DNA of 64,000 nucleotides from Gigaspora rosea (Eukaryota; Glomeromycota; Glomeromycetes; Diversisporales; Gigasporaceae), in contig QKWP01001137.1 of assembly GCA_003550325.1 (NCBI GenBank), forward strand, positions 55,672-119,671. Direction: 5' to 3'. Position 1 is the stretch's first letter. Each line of letters begins with the position of its first letter. A program made the translations under genes and the position numbers. This document shows, in pieces, positions 35,478 through 47,807 of the stretch. A model generated the notes under the pieces. It was not told where the DNA came from and ran no database searches. It worked only from the letters and a program-made list of their open reading frames with translations.

Positions 35478-35595
35478 GGAAGAACTCTGATACAACTCAG
35501 ATGATTCTAAAAAAGGAAATTTTGCATAGAAATTCATCAAATGTTGTATATTTATATATCTATTTAGCTAAAATATTGCTAAAATTATACAAACT

Positions 35596-37840
35596 TATAG
35601 TGATATAACCCGGTTGGAGTCACCTGGGTCACCTGCAGGTAGGCGGGTGACCCAGGTTGAGTTGTAGCAACCCGGGTGGAACGGGTGTGTCAATCCGACG
35701 GGTCAACCCACGGGTTGACCCGTCGGATTTGAGGTAGCAGAATAAGCTTAATTCTGATTCGTTAATTACCAAATGTATCGTCATATATACCCTACATATC
35801 ATCCGACTTTAAATGAGTTGTCTGATATAAAAATGAATTGTCAAACGAAAATATTTGAAACCTTTACTTTTATATAGTAAAAATAATCCAGAGACAGACA
35901 GATAATTCAGATTCAAGAAAAAAAAATAAAAAAGTTTTGTTCCATGTTATGCAAACCTAAAAATTACCTTTACGTGGCCTTATTTGCGAACATGAGCTTA
36001 TTAATTCACAAAAAATTATAAAAATTATGCAATAACTTTGCGTGGCCTAATTACTATTGTGTTTTTTTTTATTAAATATAGATGGCTTAACAGCTCCAAC
36101 TAGCCGTAATATAAAATCTCGAAAAGATTAACTAGTAGCCAATTTGCGATTGGCTTTTGAATGTCCTAATCTGGCAGAATGTGAACTTTTTAAAGGAGCT
36201 GAAACTAAAACCAAACAGCCAAAGCGTCAACAAAAAAAAAAAATAAAAAAAAAGAGTTAAGGTAAGCTTTATTTGATATCAAAACATTATTCATCGAATC
36301 TAAAATGCGGTTTTAACAAAATTAGGGTCAAAAAATATTTATTATCTATATAAGAATACTAAAAGAATCAAGGTTAAAAATTAAAATTCATTAACTATAA
36401 TTGAAATCAAAGGATATATCAAATCGGGAAAACTAGAGTTAAAAAAGGTGATGTGTATTTAGTTACGAATGATACATGCAAATAGTTTTACTACTACCGC
36501 TACTTTAAAATATATATCACCACTACTCATACTTACTCAACGAAACCAAAATCTTTCATGTAATACCTTATTCTTACTCATTTATAATATCTGTTCCATG
36601 CCTTATACTTACCACTTATCAATGTCATAGATCCGGTTAATGGTCTTGTGACAAATGGATGCCATGCGACTCCATTCACGGCACCTCATTTCTTACTTAA
36701 ATAACTGTCTCTTATGGCCTCATATCTACTTAACCGAACCAACACTTCTTATACAATACCTCATTCTTACTCATTCCTCTACCTATAAATATTTGTTACC
36801 AATACCTTACTCAACAACCCAATCATTCCACAATACCTTATTCTTACTATTTCCTATACTTATAATATCCGTTACCAATACCTTATACTTACTATCATTA
36901 ACTCTATATCTGGACCAGTTCACGTCATGACAAATAGATACCACGTGACTTCATTTACGGCACCTCAAAACCCCATACCAATCGATTATGAACCTACAAC
37001 ATGGGTCTGGGTTATGGTCTCATACTCCATTCATGGCATTTCACTTTCTCTTTCTTCATTACCTGACCTGTTCGATCAGGCCAACAAGCTAATTACCTTC
37101 GATATTCTGGTTGTTAACCCGAACTATTAAACCCTTCTATAAGTTTGCCAAACCTATAGGGAGCTCCTACCTAGTGGTGAGTGGGCGGGTATTAATGACA
37201 AAGCTAGACTTTCGTCGAGCTAGCAGCAAAGACAAAAGAGGTAGAACAATTCCCGTTCTTACTTCTCGTAAAAAGCCAATTCCTATGACCTCATACTTAC
37301 TCATTAATCCTATTCAATATATCATATTTTCCAAACTCTTAAACGTATCATCCACTTAATCAATATCCTAAACTTATCCATTAACCACCCTGCATCATGG
37401 GCCAGGGTCATGGTCTCGTGACAAAAGAATGCCTGTGACTTCGTTCACGGCATCAACAAACTCATTTTTCTATGTAAAATAAAATAAACGAAATTGACTT
37501 AGTACCAGTTCCCATGAACGTTAATATCACATACAATACAAGTAATTAATAAAAGATATTATTTCATAAACAGACTGTGAAGTTTCTTGTTTGTTTTTGA
37601 AATAAAAGTGAATTAAATAGCATTTATGGTAATTTAATTAGTGATCTGTAATATGGGGCGACATTTCTTTTACCGATACGGCAGATTATGCACAAATGGG
37701 CTTATTTAAATTTTTTATTTTTGACCCGGGTCAAACGGGTAACCTGTACACCCGGGTGGACTCATCGATCAACCAAGGTGACCCGCAGGTTCACTCGTCG
37801 GGTGACCCAGTTTGTATTTTTTTGAACAGGTTATATCACT
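35596..37840. mobile_element. 2.2-kb hAT-like non-autonomous element
   Basis: Inserted into a MITE with ACAAACT duplicated at 35589-35595 and 37841-37847 (7 bp; hAT usually 8). Ends are inverted: AGTGATATAACC at left, GGTTATATCACT at right. Within 250 bp of each end are many CGGGT/ACCCG words (GGGTGACCCAGG, CCGACGGGTCAACCC), a likely transposase-binding region. A coding relic lies at 36081-36260, and three degenerate ~60-bp repeats (TGACAAATGGATGCCATGCG, then CATTCACGGCACCTC) lie near 36645, 36925 and 37418. No transposase core. Confidence 0.75.
36081..36260 (+). pseudogene. exon relic, possible BED-type region of a hAT
   Basis: Preceded by an acceptor-like ATATAG. Sixty codons with one in-frame TAA (near 36127) end in TAA at 36258-36260. 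Readable text includes LVANLRLAFECPNLAECELF, with spaced Cys and hydrophobic residues and a Lys-rich tail, recalling the end of BED fingers in hAT transposases. Weak evidence. Confidence 0.35.
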
Positions 37841-37875
37841 ACAAACTCAGATCTGAGTTGTATCAGAGTTCTTCA

Positions 37876-38500
37876 GGTTTTGGTATACTATTTCTATTTG
37901 ATTAGTAGCGGATACTTCTCCTAAAGATAGGTGAGTACTGGCTATATTTCATAACTAGCTCGAGTGAGAACTACTTTTTTCTTTAACAAGCTAGCTCCCA
38001 CTCCTTTTATGTGATATAGCTACTTCCAACTAGATTTCGTAATACATTTTTGTACTACTTTCAACTTCTTATAGAGCAGTTAGTGTTCTACTGTTGGTTA
38101 GGCCAAGGAGCTTTATTTCGTACATTGTACTTCCTACTGGGTGATTCATTATTTTGTTCGTATTCCCAATTCACAGATCTATCTCTATAGTAGTAGTTTT
38201 CTTCAAATTTAGGTTTGGTACCAGTGCCAAAGGTGTTCCTTATCTAATTTAGACCAATTCTTTACCATAAATCCTTTTGTGTTCACTACTTTTCTTACTA
38301 CTCGGGTTTGTGTTATAGTTGTATTATTCTTCTAATCAAGAGCCCCAAGACCAGCTTAGGGTTGTTAGTACTATCTTGTTTTTGCCTGCTAGAAATTACT
38401 TGCACAACTTTCATATAACTGGGCTATTATCTATAGTGCCAACTCTCCACAATGGATCTCCTTTCGGAAATTCCTAAACCAGATTCATATTTCATATGAA
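37876..38500. other. no gene recognised
   Basis: About 625 bp without a protein-like frame. The part from about 38340 may be the body of the SINE whose tRNA-like head is at 38540-38612. Confidence 0.35.
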
Positions 38501-38539
38501 CTTTTACAGAGCCTTGTATCCAAATTTTCCTAAAAACTA

Positions 38540-38612
38540 CTTCTAGTAGGATTCAAATCAAAAACCTTAGCTATGAGAATTGAGTATCTAAACTACTAGA
38601 CTATAGAGCCCC
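38540..38612 (-). repeat. tRNA-like SINE head or decayed tRNA
   Basis: On the minus strand the segment starts GGGGCTCTATAGTCTAGTAG. It has a box A (TAGTCTAGTAG, 38593-38603; consensus TAGTCTAGTGG) and a box B (GATTTGAATC, 38550-38559; consensus GGTTCGAATC), spaced as in a tRNA. The stems do not pair well and no acceptor end is complete, so a working tRNA is unlikely. A tRNA-derived SINE with C-to-T decay fits better. Confidence 0.5.
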
Positions 38613-39509
38613 AACTTTCTATTTCCAAGATATATATACTACAAATAATTATACTTATAAACAATTTGAAACTTTTTTAGTTAATGAATTTATTAGGGCT
38701 GCTTTTACAAGCTATCTAGTTAAAAACCTAAAACTAAACAAACACAAATATCTATCTATACTACTCTAGTCAAATGTAATACTGTATTTTTTTTAAAATA
38801 AGCTATCTTTCTTCTTTTGCTTAAAAGACTCCAAAACATCTTTAATCTGAAAAAAATTACTTCACATCAACAATAGTTACTATATAGTAAAGTTCAAATT
38901 TTACTATATAAACTGATTAAAATTGCTTAGAGCGCTGACATTTATTAGGTAATATTTTAAAGGGTGGGATCAAGCCAAATCTTACCTTATATAAAAATTT
39001 TAGCCAATTAAATTTGACAAAAATATTATTTGAGAGTGGAAGTAAACTTCTATAGTAAATGGATATTAGGTAATAAATGTTAGCATCCTTATTTGAAAGA
39101 TCAAAATATACATAATCAAATATTTAAAAAATTGGCAAACATTTTATTATTTAACTTTTAAATTTTATATTTAGCAAAAAAATTAAAAGTTTTTTTTTAA
39201 AACAAGGTCAGGACCCCAGACATCTCTCATATAGGTCTTTTTTTTTTTAGCAAATTAGTTAAAATTTAAACCAAGGTCCAAATTTAAAATTTGGTAAATT
39301 AGTATTAATTTAAATAATGGTCACATATTGAATTTTAGCGAAACATTTAAAATTTCGCATTGTTATATTTAATATTTTGGCAAATTATTCTTTTTTGGGA
39401 GAATTACATCAGAAAAATAAAAATATTAAAAACGATAAATAAATAAACAAATAAATAAAGTAAAAAAAGCATGTTATTTTTTTTATTTACTTTAGTAAAA
39501 AAAAATTTG
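38613..39509. other. no clear gene; possible Gag-like scrap
   Basis: A readable stretch near 38660-38750 (YKQFETFLVNEFIRAAF) could be a retroelement scrap. Around 38880-38925 is a small dyad (ATAGTAAAGTTCAAATTTTACTAT) also seen in inverted form near 57260. The remainder is AT-rich and featureless. Confidence 0.35.
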
Positions 39510-39517
39510 TACACTAT

Positions 39518-39803
39518 AGGGTTCCGCAATTTGATTTGATCTTCAAATATTTGAATCAAATATTTGATCAAATTCAAATTCAAGTTTGACTATATTTGAT
39601 TTGATCAAATTCAAATATAGCCAAATTTGATTTGATTTAACAAATATTTGATTTGATTTGAAAATTACTATTAAAAATTCAAATTCAAATCAAATTCACA
39701 TTCAAATATTTGAATCAAATCAAATTCAAATCAGGGTCAATTTGATTTGATCAAATTCAAATTGATCCAATATTTGATTTGATTTGAATTTGAGGAACCC
39801 TAA
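39518..39803. mobile_element. 286-bp fold-back MITE of ATTTGATTTGA repeats
   Basis: Ends AGGGTTCC and GGAACCCT enclose dense direct and inverted repeats of ATTTGATTTGA/TCAAATCAAAT. TACACTAT flanks it at 39510-39517 and 39804-39811 (8 bp, hAT-like, with a 2-bp end asymmetry). No ORF. Confidence 0.8.
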
Positions 39804-39811
39804 TACACTAT

Positions 39812-40355
39812 GTGTATTATTTATTTATTGGGTTTAATTTGGTCTATAATTTATATATTATGCAGATTTGCAAATCAATTAATAGTACCCATGTACATAC
39901 ATGTAGTTTTTTTTAAAAAATCATATAATTTTTTTGTATTGTTTATTTATTTATTTTTTATTTTATTTTATTTTTTTTTTAAATTATTCGTTTTATCGTT
40001 TATTTTTTTGTATTGTTTATTTATTTTTATTTTTTTTTATTTTTTATTTTTTTAAATTATTCGTTATATCATTTATTTTTTTTGTATCATTTTTTTTTAT
40101 TTTTATTTTTTTTTAAACTAGCGGACCTGCCTTTATTAACAAGAATAGCATATTTATGCCTAAGTATACATTTATATTACTACATATATTAAACTTTCCT
40201 AAATCTAATAAAGACTCACTCGACTTCAATGAAACCCAGGTATGATTTGCTATGATAGCCGTTTCCCTCTTTTTAAAGCCCTCAACTTACTAAGAATAGT
40301 TTAAACATTACTAGGCAGAGGCTGTTAGCCTTGTCAGAACCGATTAGCTATTATT
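39812..40355. other. T-rich tract, no gene
   Basis: From 39905 to 40120 the DNA is mostly T with ATTATTCGTT words; frames there are composition artefacts. The remainder to 40355 shows nothing. Confidence 0.6.
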
Positions 40356-40363
40356 GTTTTTAT

Positions 40364-43295
40364 TAGTATTCCGCAGAACCAAACTGAAGAACCGGAATTT
40401 ACCCAGAAGCGAACCTCCGGTTTGGTTCCGGGACCATTATTTTTAGAATAATTTCGGTTCTGGGTCTCGATTCATACCTAAACGGGTAATACCCGGACCC
40501 GCATATTGATATAACATAGCTTCATCTTTGCATAACTTAAAAAATTCTTGTACTGGTATAAGAGAAAAAAATTCTTGTACCGGTAATGCGTCATCCAAGC
40601 GGCTGTTACTTTTTTTTTCCTTCGCAAAATAAAATTTTCACACCTAGTAAAAAGTGGTTTGAATTTCTTTAAGAATTTTCGTTGAAAATTAACTGTTGGT
40701 GTTCCTATATAAGTACGAATAAGTAAGTAAATTTGATTTGTAATATTTAAACTTGAAAAAAAAATTAAAATTTATTTTTATAAAAAGCTGTTATGTCAGC
40801 TTCGCCAATCTCACCAACCTCGCCAATCTCGCTTTCGCCGTCATCATCATTCAAGTTTGAAGATGAAATAAATGTCTCGAATGAAACTAAGGCATCGTCT
40901 GTTTTAGGATCAGATCCTGCTACTACTGTAAATAATGGGTCGTTTGTGTGGAATTATTTTAAAAAGCTAGGGTCTTCCGCCAAATGTGATATCTGTAGAA
41001 CCTCATTAAAATATGCAGATAGTTCAACCTCAAATCTCAGAAAGCATCTTAAGCTTCGCACTTATATAAATAAAGTGCCAGAGCTGAATAATAAAAAAAA
41101 TCTACTTCTGTCTTGGGTATGTTAAGAAAAAACCAGCAAATTGGTTCTCGTAAAGAGTTTGATCAAAGAAAACTTGGTAATATGATCAAGCAATGGATTA
41201 TCATGCACAATCAGCCATTTTATCTTGTTGAAGACTACGGACTTAAAGCAATAATTGCATATTTGGAACCCAAGCAAAAGGTATGCTATTGGTAATATGT
41301 TATGATTATTTATTGCAGTATATTATTTAATTTACATATATTTTTATTAGTACTCTCAGCTGATTCAGTAAAAAGACATATGATGAACATTTTTGAAGAA
41401 GAACGTGGAATACTCAAAAAAAAACTACAGGAAGTCTCAGGTGGTATTTCATTAACCACTGATATATGGACGATGGGCACTTATGAAAAATCATTCATGG
41501 CAGTTACGATTCATTATTTGGATAGTTCATGGCATATGAAATGTTTATTGTTAGATTTTATTCACATGGATGGTTCACATAGTGGTGTAGCAATCTCTAA
41601 TGCATTAGAAGATTGTTTGCAATCTATGAGTTTAATTTCAAAGTTAGTTGCAGTTACGCATGATAATGCGTCGGCTAATATTAAATTTTTAAATGAATTC
41701 TCAAATTCTGTAGCACAAAATGGAATTCAATTTGATAGTACACAACAATCAATTCGATGTTTTGGTCATGTTTTAAATCTTGCTATGCAAAATTTGCTTA
41801 GGCATGTAGATAATGAAGTTGGAAAGCTGCGTATTTTGATTAAAAGCATCAGAGGTTCACAACCATTTCGTAAGAAATTTAAAGCTGCATGCTGAATCAA
41901 TAATATAAATGTATTGAAACCAATCATTGACGTTCCTACTAGATGGAATTCCACCTGCGAAATGATCGAGAAGGCATTGAAATTACAAAGCATATTGGAT
42001 GCTTTTGCTCGTGCAAAAAGAGATCTTAATAATTATGTCCTTACTAAATCAGAATGGAACAAATTAGGCCAACTTGTAGGAATTTTGCAACTATTTAAAG
42101 AAACAACAACTATTATGTCGTCTTCAGCATATCCTACATTATCAATGAGTGTGCCTCTTTATTATGAATTAGTCAAGACTCTTGAAGAATCTAAAGAAAA
42201 TGATGAAATACCCACGTGGCTTATTCAAGGATGTGACACTGCGATTGAAAAACTTTTAACCTATTGTCGTAAAACAAGTGTACTGCATCTCGCAGCAATA
42301 GTGTTGGATCCAAGACTTAAAATTCAATATTTTGAAGAACTTGGCTGGTCATTGCATCTTGTTGCACAGATTAAAAACATGCAAGTATTTAATTTATTTT
42401 ATAATCTTTTTATTATAATATTTTTATATAGTAAATATTTAATTTTTACTAATATTTTTAGTATTAAAAGTAAATATGAAAGCAGCTATGCACCTCCTTC
42501 TAGTCAAAACACTTACTCTGCACTTAAACTATCTCCAGCTAGTATTGCAAAGAGAATTTACAAGCGAGCTCGTATTGAATCTCAAAGTGAATTAGATACC
42601 TACTTGTTGATGCCTCTTGTGGATTCGGATAAGAATATCTTGGAATGGTGGCAGAAAAATGAAACAAATTTTTCAAACCTTGCAAAATTTGCTCGTGATT
42701 GTCTTCCTATACCAGGTACTAGTGTGCTGAGTGAGCAAATTTTTAGTATCAGTGGTGATATGATTACAGATAAACGAAATAGATTGGCAGACAAAACTGT
42801 ATGGGTTGCAATATGTTTAAGATCATGGTGGCGAGAATTTGAAGGAATTTAATTTTTTTTTCATAAACCAGGAATAGTTTACTGTTAATTTATTTTAAAA
42901 TTTATGTCATAAGAAAAAAAAATAGCAAAGACTAATAGAATTCTTGGCGGGTATAACTAATTAGTTAGGATTAACTAATTCATTGCTTTATTTTATAAAA
43001 AAAAAAAAATTGCAATTCGATATTATAGCTTGCTTTTATGGTGCATACAAGAGAATACTCTATATAATTAGCACTAGATTTTATAATAAAATTTTAATAA
43101 ATAGTTCTTGGTTGCTTGTTCAATTATGAAGAGTTCTTGAATAATATAAATTTTAGCATATAGTATTTCTATACCGGGTCGGTTCTGGATCCAGTATAAC
43201 ACGGTTCCGGGTTCACAAATGGACCCGGTATCATGTGATGGGTCGGGTCCAGATCCTTAAAGGACCTGCCCGGAACCGTACTTTGCGGAACACTA
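40364..43295 (+). mobile_element. hAT transposon, 8-bp TSD
   Basis: A 2932-bp element with inverted ends TAGTATTCCGCAGA (left) and its near-complement GCGGAACACTA (right), and the 8-bp TSD GTTTTTAT at 40356-40363 and 43296-43303. Subterminal zones are rich in CCGG/ACCCG words (GGTTCCGGGACC; CGGGTCGGGTCC). It carries one hAT transposase gene. It inserted next to the 3' end of the minus-strand LINE. Confidence 0.92.
40793..42852 (+). pseudogene. hAT transposase (BED finger, RNase H-like core, dimerisation)
   Basis: Start 40793 opens a Ser/Pro-rich N terminus, then a BED zinc finger (FVWNYFKK, CDICRTSL, LRKHLKLRTY): the last zinc His is replaced by Tyr, one C-to-T change. A shift in the A run near 41093-41101 changes frame into GMLRKNQQIG and the following helical part. 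The core holds LTTDIWT (first Asp) and HDNASAN (second Asp). TGA at 41893-41895 interrupts KAAC/INNINVLKP. The C terminus has the hAT dimerisation block (LEWWQKN, LPIPGTSVLSEQIFSISG, DKRNRL) ending near 42850. Putative introns near 41281-41350 and 42385-42460 do not rejoin cleanly. Few lesions, so fairly young; function is inferred lost. Confidence 0.85.
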
Positions 43296-43303
43296 GTTTT
43301 TAT

Positions 43304-44197
43304 CCTTTTTATATACCGGCTTTATAAAAGACAACCAAGCCGGTCTACTGAAGTTGAAGATAAAGTTCTTTATTGTATTCTTCACGACATCTAAGATCTT
43401 TCTCTTATTTTCTGTTCCTTCCTCTTTTTGTAAAAACTCTTCTATACCTAATGACTCATTCTCTTTGTCTTCTTCTATTTGGGTTTCCTTTCTTTTTCCT
43501 TCTTTGGGTTTTCTTTTTTTTTTTCTTTGCTTTCTCTTTTCTGGTTTTGTAAGATTCCATTCATTTTCTCATTCGTTGAAGACTTCGCATCTGAAGCACC
43601 AGATTCGTTTATAAAATATTTTTCAGAAGCTGCGCACTAGGAGGTATAGAATTTGTTTTCTTAATTTCAGCTTTTCACAAATTATATGTTCTATTTTCTC
43701 TTCAACTTCCTTTGGGATATACCCTCTAATTAAAGTGGCTTGTCTTCCTTCTCTTTCCTTGTTGGTACTTCTGAATAGTGCTTTCTCCTATTTTGTTTCG
43801 TCTACCGTCTTAAGATCTTCCTTTCTTTTTATCTTAGCTAACATATTGTCACAGTTCTCTTTCTTGTCCTTTTTTGACAAGATTCCGTAGACTTCGCAAA
43901 ATGCTAAGTGACCTTGCGACTCTTCTTTCCTTAGATAGTTTATGCACATGCTGGTCTTATACACTTCAGGCCTTCTTTTGTGGAAGATGTTCTTTGTAGG
44001 GAGCTGTTTGGTGACACATTTAATTTGAAATATCCAGGATCTACTTTTCTTTTCACTTGTATATTTGAAGCCTCGATTTCTGCAGATATTGTCCCAAAGC
44101 GCTCTCAATTTGCTTTTGCTACTAAGATCCCTTGCGTCGTTTTGCACTAATTCCTCTATAGCATTTAGAGATGCATTGTAATGCGCAATTGTTACTT
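43304..44197 (-). pseudogene. LINE C-terminal part and 3' end, minus strand
   Basis: Downstream half of a LINE whose upstream half is at 54301-55400. The open frame 43788-44147 reads KCVTKQLPTKNIFHKRRPEV, YKTSMCINY and HLAFC: the C-terminal zinc motif with the second Cys replaced by Tyr. It aligns block by block with the LINE at 34090-34260. Lys/Glu-rich coding continues with stops to about 43500, then untranslated sequence. Confidence 0.75.
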
Positions 44198-44203
44198 ACT
44201 AGT

Positions 44204-44640
44204 CGAAATATCAAAATTCGGCACTACAAGGTTCGTATACAAATCGGCATTAAAAAAGAGAAATCGATTAACATTCGGCTATAACCGAATGTTTAAAAAG
44301 CAAATTTGGTATAATATCCATTTGTTTACCGATTTTTATAAATAAAAATCGGCAACAATCGGCAAAAATAGAAAAAATCGACAGCTGAATCTTATCGTTT
44401 TTATAAATTATATAAATCGTATAATTTCGGCTATTTTAACAATTCGTATAAGTTTCATCAAATAAAACATATAATTCGCATATATCAAAGAAATTTTTAA
44501 ATAAGATGGATATTGATATGATTTTATCGATATGAACTTGAATGATTGCAATTGATTGTAAACAATATAAGGCAATGTAAATTAAAAAATCGGTAAAAAT
44601 GGTTTAAAAATCGCATTATTAATTACTAAATTTAGATTAA
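44204..44640. repeat. left subterminal region with AATCGGC words
   Basis: Repeated AATCGGCA, ATTCGGC, TTTTTATAAAT and CCGATT words in both orientations across about 430 bp, including the dyad ATTCGGCTATAACCGAAT near 44275. Similar words close the right end (54150-54265). Probable transposase-binding region by analogy with other TIR elements. Confidence 0.55.
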
Positions 44641-44645
44641 ATATA

Positions 44646-47600
44646 TTAAATATTAAATTTACGATTTAAAGGAATTACAGCTAAATATTCTCGAGAATTT
44701 TGTCTATCTGATATTTTATACTTGAATGGTATAAATCGACTAAAAATGTTATGTACCAGAATAATGCATTCACGACGAATCGGATAAAATTGAGTGTCCC
44801 AAAGTTCGACATTACATGTTTCGGTATCATCATTGCTGCTAAAATGAAATCGAGTTGCCGCTGATTTTACAGGCTTATACCATTTGATGTATGCCAATTT
44901 TGTGTTCAATAAACCCATTCAGCAGATTTACTGAATGACTAATGAAATATTGGACTTGTCCGGGATACAAATCAATACTTCCATCTTGATTCACAAACTG
45001 GGCCAAAACAAACAAACTTTTTATATGCCGAGAAGACATGTCAGAACCAAATATTTCTGATCCTATTCTGCATCTTCAATATTGGTCCGCCTGGTTAAGA
45101 ACAATAATTGAGTCATCAAGATTGTCAGCAAAAGGTTTTCTAAAACTCAAATTTTCATAAGTCGCAGTATAATATTCTACTAGCAAGTCCAATAAATCAG
45201 CAGGAATTATTAACTTTTGCTGTTCAGGTGGTAATAACTCGCCAGGAAATCATTCTGAACTAGTAATAACCGATTCTTGAATATTATATGTATTAAATAA
45301 AAACCTACGCATTTTATCAGAAGAAAACTGATTTGCATCCAAAAGTGACCCTACTTCTGATCGATTTGGCAACAATTCCAGTCCTTCCACTTCAGATGCA
45401 GCTGTTAAGCTAACAATGCGACTATCATTCATTAGTCTTCGTATTAATTCAGGTTCTATTTTTCGATTGCTATTCGGCAAAGACCCTAATATTCCATTCA
45501 TCCTTTCGAATGAAAAACACCAAAAGGAATATAGTGGACCATAATCCTGTGCACATTCACATAAATGTAGCGAAAGATGTAGATTAGGAGTAATTTTTTC
45601 GGGCCCATATTTTCTTTCTATAAGTTTTATCAAATTGATCAACCTTTCGTGAGCTTCATTCATTAGGTTGCGCTCCATTATTCTGGATACTAAGATCTGG
45701 CAAATTTTTACAAATTGTGTTAAAATTTGCCGATCATTATTCGAAATGTGTTCCCAGAGAACAACAGTAGCATAAATTGTAAAAAAATTTCGCCACTGAT
45801 CAGCTGTAAAATTCGAAAATCCATCTCTACTGCTCACATTCCCAGGAATCCAGCCGATATCTGATGGAACTTGGATCCTATTCATCTTGGATTGAATTTG
45901 TGTAAGCATATTTTGGGTCAATATGCCTTTAGCGATCCATATTCGCTTAACAATCCACTTAGCAATGCCCAAAAAAAGGCAATGCATAGGATCAACGATA
46001 ACATAACGAATAGAATTAAAATAATTTAGACGAAGTAATTCTGACCATCGAACTTTATTGTCTTTAACAAAACGCTTTCTTTTAGCATTAGAACTACAAT
46101 GTCTCCATTCAAGAGCCTTTTCCTGATATACTGCTAAATCTTTTTGAACGAACCATTCATCCATATTTTGCATACCGCCGAAATTAAAATGTCTGTTAAC
46201 GTAATTAGCACTTTGCTCGCAACGATGACATGATACTAATACCAATATATGCCCACATAACTTTCGAGCAGCTGGAATATCACATGAAATTAGTATCAAA
46301 GCAGCACGAATCGTTCTTCCTTCTGAAAACTCGGCTGTTGAATTTAGTGCCATACCACACCAAAGGGACTCTAATTTGTCAACAACTGGGGAAAGATAAT
46401 AGTTTATTTTATGCAAACTCACTTCATCCAGCCCAGGTAATATGCCTAAAACTAACATATTTTCACGCTTAAATCGAATGTCACGTGGCAGATTCACAAT
46501 GGATGCATATAATACACCAGTACTATGCGATACACTATCAAATGGTTGAAACCAATTAAGGTTTACTATCAATCCCAAATGTGAATCTGCCTTTTCATTA
46601 CAGAAAAATAGCATCGAATCTTCGCTGAATGGTTCATCTTTAAAGGTTTTCCAAATTTCACTATCATAAATATTGCATAAAATATCATCGAAGCTTGAAC
46701 GATTTACCCAATGCCGAAGACTATTCTCAAAACCTGGATGCTGGTACATGTTATCCAATTGGTGTCTAATTGGGCTGTAAGGAAAAATCAACTCTGGTCG
46801 ATTTACCATCTTTCTATCTAACAACTTAGATTGCGTTGACAAATTGGTGCCGCAAATCTTGTTTTTTCTAATTTTCGAATTAGGAAATTCTATATGGGTA
46901 CAACTCATAATCGACACCTGGTTATTATGCTTAAACTTTATCACTTCTTCCTCCTTGTATAGTTTATGACATTTAGGACATGACACAAAACTAATAAATT
47001 CGTCAGACAATCCAAGTGCTTTGTTCACTTTATACTTGGATGTAGGAAAGTTGTTAAATTCAATACCACCAACTACAATTAGTACTAACTTCATAAACTT
47101 TAGAAGCGCTTCAATTGCACCTTCCGATATATTATACTGTATTTTGAAGTTCATGATCCATAAAAGTATCCATGTAAATCGATTGTCGTTATGTACATTT
47201 TTGGGTTCTCGTGGCATTTCAAAATCGGGGGCCGAATAGTCTTCAAAAACATTATCGCTATCGTCAGAACTTTCATCAGATTCAGTGCTAGTTTCAGAAA
47301 AGTTGTCATCTTTGGTATACACATCGAGTGTTTCATCAAACTCATCTTCAACTGCCGAATTTGAACCAAACTCTTCACCTGCTGAATGTTCGTAATCAAC
47401 ATTAAAAGACATAACCCTATTTAACGCCGGATTTCTGACTCTGGGCTTAAAAATATATTCGTTCACATCAGACACTGGAGTGTCAGTAACTTCTTCAATT
47501 TCTTCAATTTCTTCCATTAAATCTTGTGAAGAACTTGGACCACCCATTTCTTCTTGTTCTTGTGACGATAATGCCGAACTTTGTCTTTTTGGTGGTTGTT

Positions 47601-47766
47601 GTATCCTACTTTCATGAGCAACTTTCGTTCTATAATCGACAAGCGATCCATTGCACTTATCGCAATTACATATAACCTTTCTTCTTTGTTTTGTATTTTT
47701 TCGTGGTGGTTTTGATACACCTTCTTCATTTAATAAAGACGAAAGCGATCGTTTTCTTGATGACAT
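44646..47766 (-). pseudogene. Tnp2-like transposase with premature TGA
   Basis: Tnp2-like transposase. The chosen start is the ATG at 47764-47766 (MSSRKRSLSSLL); the longer frame begins inside the minisatellite. An acidic, Ser-rich N terminus with CNCDKCNG, then a CPKC...SCTH...ICGT zinc-ribbon-like set, then the core: LNWFQPFDSVSHSTGVLYAS, LVLGILPGLDEV, VSCHRCEQSA, VDPMHCLFLGIAKWIVKRIW, FWCFSFERMNGILG. This is the Tnp2 family known from CACTA and fungal Plavaka-type elements. The long frame ends at TGA 45250-45252, but FPGELLPPEQQK follows in the same frame, a second TGA occurs near 45085, and the last block (SNDDTETCNVELW, YLAVIPLNRKFNI) ends at 44646. Either truncation is recent or the shorter protein is used. 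Confidence 0.85.
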
Positions 47767-47807
47767 TTTAATAATTAATAAAGATGGAATTTGCAAAAGA
47801 CAATAGC

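Larger units (their letters stand above)
35478..37875. mobile_element. MITE split by a hAT-like derivative
   Basis: Outer pieces 35478-35595 and 37841-37875 together match the uninterrupted MITE at 17072-17253: left end GAAGAACTCTGATACAACTC, right end GAGTTGTATCAGAGTTCTTC. The interruption falls at ACAAACT, present at both junctions. Confidence 0.85.

Noticed and set aside
45000..45260. TGA-as-tryptophan recoding to explain the stops in the Tnp2 gene
   Set aside because: TGA ends other frames normally, TAG also replaces Trp in the LINE, and all cases are explained by transitions; no evidence of a nuclear code change.
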